The notes beneath the pieces were generated by a model. That model saw only the letters and a program-made list of their open reading frames with translations. It did not search any database and was not told the DNA's origin. 64,000 nt of DNA from Trichomonas vaginalis G3 (Eukaryota > Parabasalia > Trichomonadida > Trichomonadidae), in the NCBI RefSeq assembly GCF_026262505.1, contig NC_067206.1, forward strand, positions 8,026,879 through 8,090,878, written 5' to 3'. Both the position numbers and the translations under genes were made by a program. Numbering within the stretch: position 1 is the stretch's first letter; each line of letters begins with the position of its first letter. Positions 60,729 through 64,000 of the stretch are shown here, piece after piece.

Positions 60729-62090
60729 TGATAAAAATAACTACGAATAAGAAAAAATAAAGCATTGAAAGATTTTGAGAGGATTTTTGTGAGAGAGAGG
60801 AATATTGAATGCAAATGGTGCTTCACTTTTTGAAATTAAATTTGAATTGCTTGACTACATTATATTGGGCACACATAAGCAAGCATAATTTAACAAATTA
60901 AATTTTAAGATGTTATTAAATAATAGCAATTTTGATAAACTATTGAAAATATAAAGGATTATTTTCAAGTATCTTTAAGAAGAAATTTGGTGAGGAGAAC
61001 AATTAATTTTATCTACAACGTTAGTAAAAATTGAGAACTATTATTGCGGACAAATTTTGGCTGGAGATAACATCATACATGATATTTTAAGGATATATCA
61101 ATCAAATTTATAATGACTATTCAATGCTATCAAAAATCAAAATTCGTTTTTTGAGTTTTAAGAGTTCAAATATATTACTAAATGTTATTACAACTTATCT
61201 TTAAACAATTGAAAATTAATTGAATTGAATTCGTTTTTTCCTCACAGGTTCTAATTATTTAATTGTAACATTTTGATTGTTAATTTCATGCCGATCAAAT
61301 TATTTAATACATTGAAAATTCTCTTTGAATTCTTTTCAAAATTATTTCGCTGAACATTTAGTCAATTTTATGTATACACTAATTTGATGATAAATATCAA
61401 AACGCTAACTTTCACAAGTGTCAAAATTTGAAAAACGAAAAAAATATAAAAGGATTATTTACATATGTTCATGAATTTCATTCAGAAAATATTCAAAATA
61501 AACAATTGTTTTATCAAAATTTTTTTCACTTCTCAATTTATAAATCAATTATTAGGAAGATATCTATTTTTAAATTCTTGCAATTAAAGCAAGTCTAGAT
61601 CCATAAACTATTTAAAGCATTAATATCCGAAAATTCTCTAGAATTGACATTGATTGACTTCCGAATCTGAAAGATATGTTAGATTTCATATCAATAATCG
61701 TTTCAACTGTCAACATCAATGCAATCTTCTCATATCCAAGTTTCAATCTCAGATTTATTTAATTTTGAATATTTTCACTATTCTTTATTCTTGGTTTTTA
61801 TAAAATAAGCCCTTTTGTACCATGATACAAAACGACTTTTTAAACACGTTGCTAATAGAAATCTATTATTATATTGATATTGAGACTTTCTCTAAAACAG
61901 ATTCCTAAACATGATATACGAATAGATTGTTTCAAAATATTCAATTAGTGAAGTATAGGTGGTACAACATTATTTCCATATAGTTCATTTTTTCAAAAAT
62001 TAAAAAAAAATCTTAATCTTAGATTAATAGGTGAAGATATTTTTAAGGGTGACAAAAATATTGGGAGTGAATAAAGCTAATATATTGTTT
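60729..62090. other. Intergenic region, 1.36 kb
   Basis: AT-rich, no gene, RNA or repeat recognised. It includes the 5' flank of the pseudokinase and the 3' flank of the next kinase. Confidence 0.6.
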
Positions 62091-63059
62091 CTAGTTGCAA
62101 TTGTTTCTGAATAAATTCTCATTATTATACAAATTAGCATCTAAGATTGGGTCATGCATCTTTGTTTTTTGCTTGAAAAATGTAACAAGAGAATGGCTTC
62201 TATTTTTTCTTCTTTGTTGCATTTTCCTGTTATTAACTTGCAATTTTTCACGCCATTCTCTGATCTTGTTAATGAGCCATGGCTGATTGATGATTTGATC
62301 AAGTCTGAATCTGTTCTTGAAGAACTTTTCTAACATACCTCTGATCAGGCTTTCTAATTCAGGAGAGATTGTGTCTGGGATTTCAACTTCTTGGTTCAAG
62401 ATGTTGAACATATGTATTTGAACCTCTTCGTCTTCGAAAGGAATGTGTCCGCAGACAATTGCATATAAGACAATTCCACAACTCCAAATGTCATGCGAAG
62501 TTGTGTACTTCTTTCCTAATACAATTTCTGGTGAAGCGTATGAAAGACTTCCACATCTTTCGGAGACATCTTTGCTGTTGGACCGGCAACTCAATCCAAA
62601 GTCGATTATTTTAACGAGTTTATTGTGGGTAATCATAATATTTTCGGCTTTGAGATCTCTGTGGATTAAATTATGCTTCGAATGTAGATATTCAAGTGCA
62701 ATGATGATCTGGGCAAAAATATTTGCAGCTTCGGATTCGGTATACAAACCATTTGTATTGACATCATCAATTAAAGAACATCCATCAACGTACTCCATTA
62801 TAAGATAGAAATTCTCCGGAGTCTCAATGACATCATAAAGTTGAACTATAAAAGGATGGCGAAGTACTTTATGAATCTCAATTTCATTTTTAATTCTTTT
62901 GGTTTGGTCGGTTCTATCTTCAGGATTTATTTTTGGAATGACTTTAACTGCACATTTCTCTAAAGTCCTTGTATCTACTGCTAGATAAACTTTTGCAAAT
63001 GCCCCAAGGCCAATGAGATGCAAAGGTTTATATTGTCGTGCAACTCTATCTTCATACAT
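62091..63059 (-). CDS. CAMK/AMPK-like serine/threonine protein kinase
   Basis: 322 aa from the ATG at 63,059 (MYEDRVARQYKPL). The frame runs 11 codons further up to a TTG, but an initiator TCATTTGT sits just before this ATG. Complete kinase domain: IGLGAFAKVYLAVD, CAVKVIPK, the helix-C Glu in IKNEIEIH, HRDLKAENIM, IDFGLSC, the activation segment RCGSLSYASPEIV, and HDIWSCGIVLYAIVCGHIPF; all catalytic residues are present. The build is that of CAMK-group (SNF1/MARK-type) kinases. A ~45-residue basic tail follows. Substrates unknown. Confidence 0.92.
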   Translation of the reverse strand: MYEDRVARQYKPLHLIGLGAFAKVYLAVDTRTLEKCAVKVIPKINPEDRTDQTKRIKNEIEIHKVLRHPFIVQLYDVIETPENFYLIMEYVDGCSLIDDVNTNGLYTESEAANIFAQIIIALEYLHSKHNLIHRDLKAENIMITHNKLVKIIDFGLSCRSNSKDVSERCGSLSYASPEIVLGKKYTTSHDIWSCGIVLYAIVCGHIPFEDEEVQIHMFNILNQEVEIPDTISPELESLIRGMLEKFFKNRFRLDQIINQPWLINKIREWREKLQVNNRKMQQRRKNRSHSLVTFFKQKTKMHDPILDANLYNNENLFRNNCN

Positions 63060-63060
63060 T

Positions 63061-63068
63061 ACAAATGA
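63061..63068 (-). promoter_or_regulatory. Initiator TCATTTGT of the CAMK-like kinase
   Basis: On the minus strand TCATTTGT directly precedes the ATG at 63,059, with the A about 7 bases from it, fitting the trichomonad initiator and its minimal 5' leader. It decides the start codon. Confidence 0.6.
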
Positions 63069-64000
63069 TTTTTGAAAAATTTCTAAATTCAATACTCATG
63101 AAAGATTCTCAATTAAAGTGCGTGTTATTCATATGCTAGGATAAAATAGGGCATTAATATTAAATTATTAAATTTTATTTTTTGAATGATTTATATGAAT
63201 GTTCTCTTTCAAATTAGATTTTTGTATCCAATGAAAATTTTAAAGAATTATATTTAAATGTATAGATAAAGGAGTGTACAGGAATTTTGTTATTTTTAAA
63301 CGAATTTGAATTTTATATTTTAGGTTCTGTCAACTGACCTAAGTCGAAAAAGCATACAGGTGTAGAAGGGGTGTACGATGATTCTCTAAATCCTAGCAAT
63401 TAACTCTCAAATTTCAAGTTTGCAGTAAAATTTGTGCCAAAATTTCAAAGTGCCAACCCCAAGATATTTAATTACCAAATGAATTCCTAATGACTAAAGT
63501 TACTACTATCCAATTTGAAGTTTTTGCGTATTGGATTGGATTATCCCTTTACAACGGTGCGTTTCGGAAGTTTATTGACTTTTTATAAGGCTGCCCTATT
63601 AGGTCAGATCTAAATTTCATATAATTATGTTACACAATTGTGAAAATTGAGAAAATTTTTGCGAATGAATGGCATAATACATTCAATAGCATATGTACTA
63701 AGATTTATTATCAGTTCAAGCAATAAATTGCTCTTTTAAATTGAATTTAAAAAAGGACATTCAAAGATAAGGTTTATTATAGATATTAGGAATTTAAAAT
63801 CCAGTGCAAAATGTGATTTTCATTAGAAATCAAATGAAAAAATGAAAAAAAATCATATATTTATATTTGGAATTTTAACGAAATTTTATTAAACTATAAA
63901 TCCATACATATAATTAGATTTATTTTTGTTAAATTTTGGTTTTTATTCATAAAATTTTAAAAATTTAGTTCAATTTTGAATTTTTTTTATTTTTTATTCG
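63069..64000. other. Terminal noncoding region
   Basis: No gene. About 63,320-63,615 is less AT-rich than its flanks and is bounded by tgaccta (63,335) and taggtca (63,599) in inverse orientation, possibly a remnant of a small repeat. The last 200 bases are very AT-rich. Confidence 0.4.

Noticed and set aside
63320-63615. Possible repeat bounded by tgaccta / taggtca
   Set aside because: The inverted repeat is only seven or eight bases and no target duplication was found.
1-64000. tRNA, rRNA or other structured RNA genes
   Set aside because: No cloverleaf with a TTCRANY loop or rRNA-like block was noticed on either strand by eye. A dedicated RNA search would be needed to exclude them.

Overview
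This AT-rich window is from a eukaryote whose genes are almost all intronless, closely spaced and followed by very short 3' flanks. Several genes have a TCA(C/T)(T/A) initiator a few bases before the ATG. The gene content includes BTB/ankyrin proteins, BspA-like leucine-rich repeats, R2R3 Myb, an ABCA-type transporter, CAMK-like kinases and a Polinton/Maverick. This combination points to a parabasalid, most likely Trichomonas vaginalis or a close relative. That assignment is inference from family content, since no database search was possible.

Layout. (1) 1-13,057: a tandem array of ~4.4-kb units. Each unit carries a 5'-truncated BspA-like LRR fragment, a BTB/ankyrin membrane-protein gene containing a 30-bp coding minisatellite, and a decayed ~330-bp piece of the neighbouring large gene. 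Unit A (1-3,950) differs from the others mainly by single-base indels, units B and C are almost identical, and unit D is cut off at 13,057 and fused to an older ankyrin gene tail (to 14,024). (2) 14,045-19,624: a 1,859-aa minus-strand helical-repeat protein with a Sec14/PH-like stretch reminiscent of neurofibromin. (3) 19.6-26.4 kb: a kelch gene between two non-autonomous DNA transposons. One has a 9-bp target duplication. The other is a nested set of inverted repeats with a near-perfect 0.92-kb palindrome at its core. (4) 26.4-36.2 kb: ABCA transporter, PROPPIN/Atg18, a coiled-coil protein with SAFDFG motifs, a membrane RING protein and a cytochrome b5-like protein. (5) 36.5-45.4 kb: a 25-N gap, then a run of decayed genes (helical-repeat remnant, ankyrin pseudogene, frameshifted transketolase). 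(6) 46.3-50.9 kb: PP4-like phosphatase, a Myb fragment, Sua5 and ATG5. (7) 51.97-59.74 kb: a string of about ten consecutive DNA hairpins followed by a shortened, broken Polinton/Maverick. The element has an integrase, an HNH-like gene, a tail-collar/fibre-like gene, small structural-type genes and a Dam-type adenine methyltransferase. (8) 59.79-64 kb: a frameshifted pseudokinase ending in a poly(A)-like tract, then an intact CAMK-like kinase.

Biological threads: two autophagy genes (ATG5 and an Atg18-type PROPPIN) lie 20 kb apart. The ankyrin array shows recent duplication, recombination and gene conversion. The most unusual structures are the hairpin string at ~52 kb and the nested palindrome at 24-26 kb. 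The Polinton genes share a T-run leader, including a palindromic TCTAGA promoter candidate between two divergent genes.
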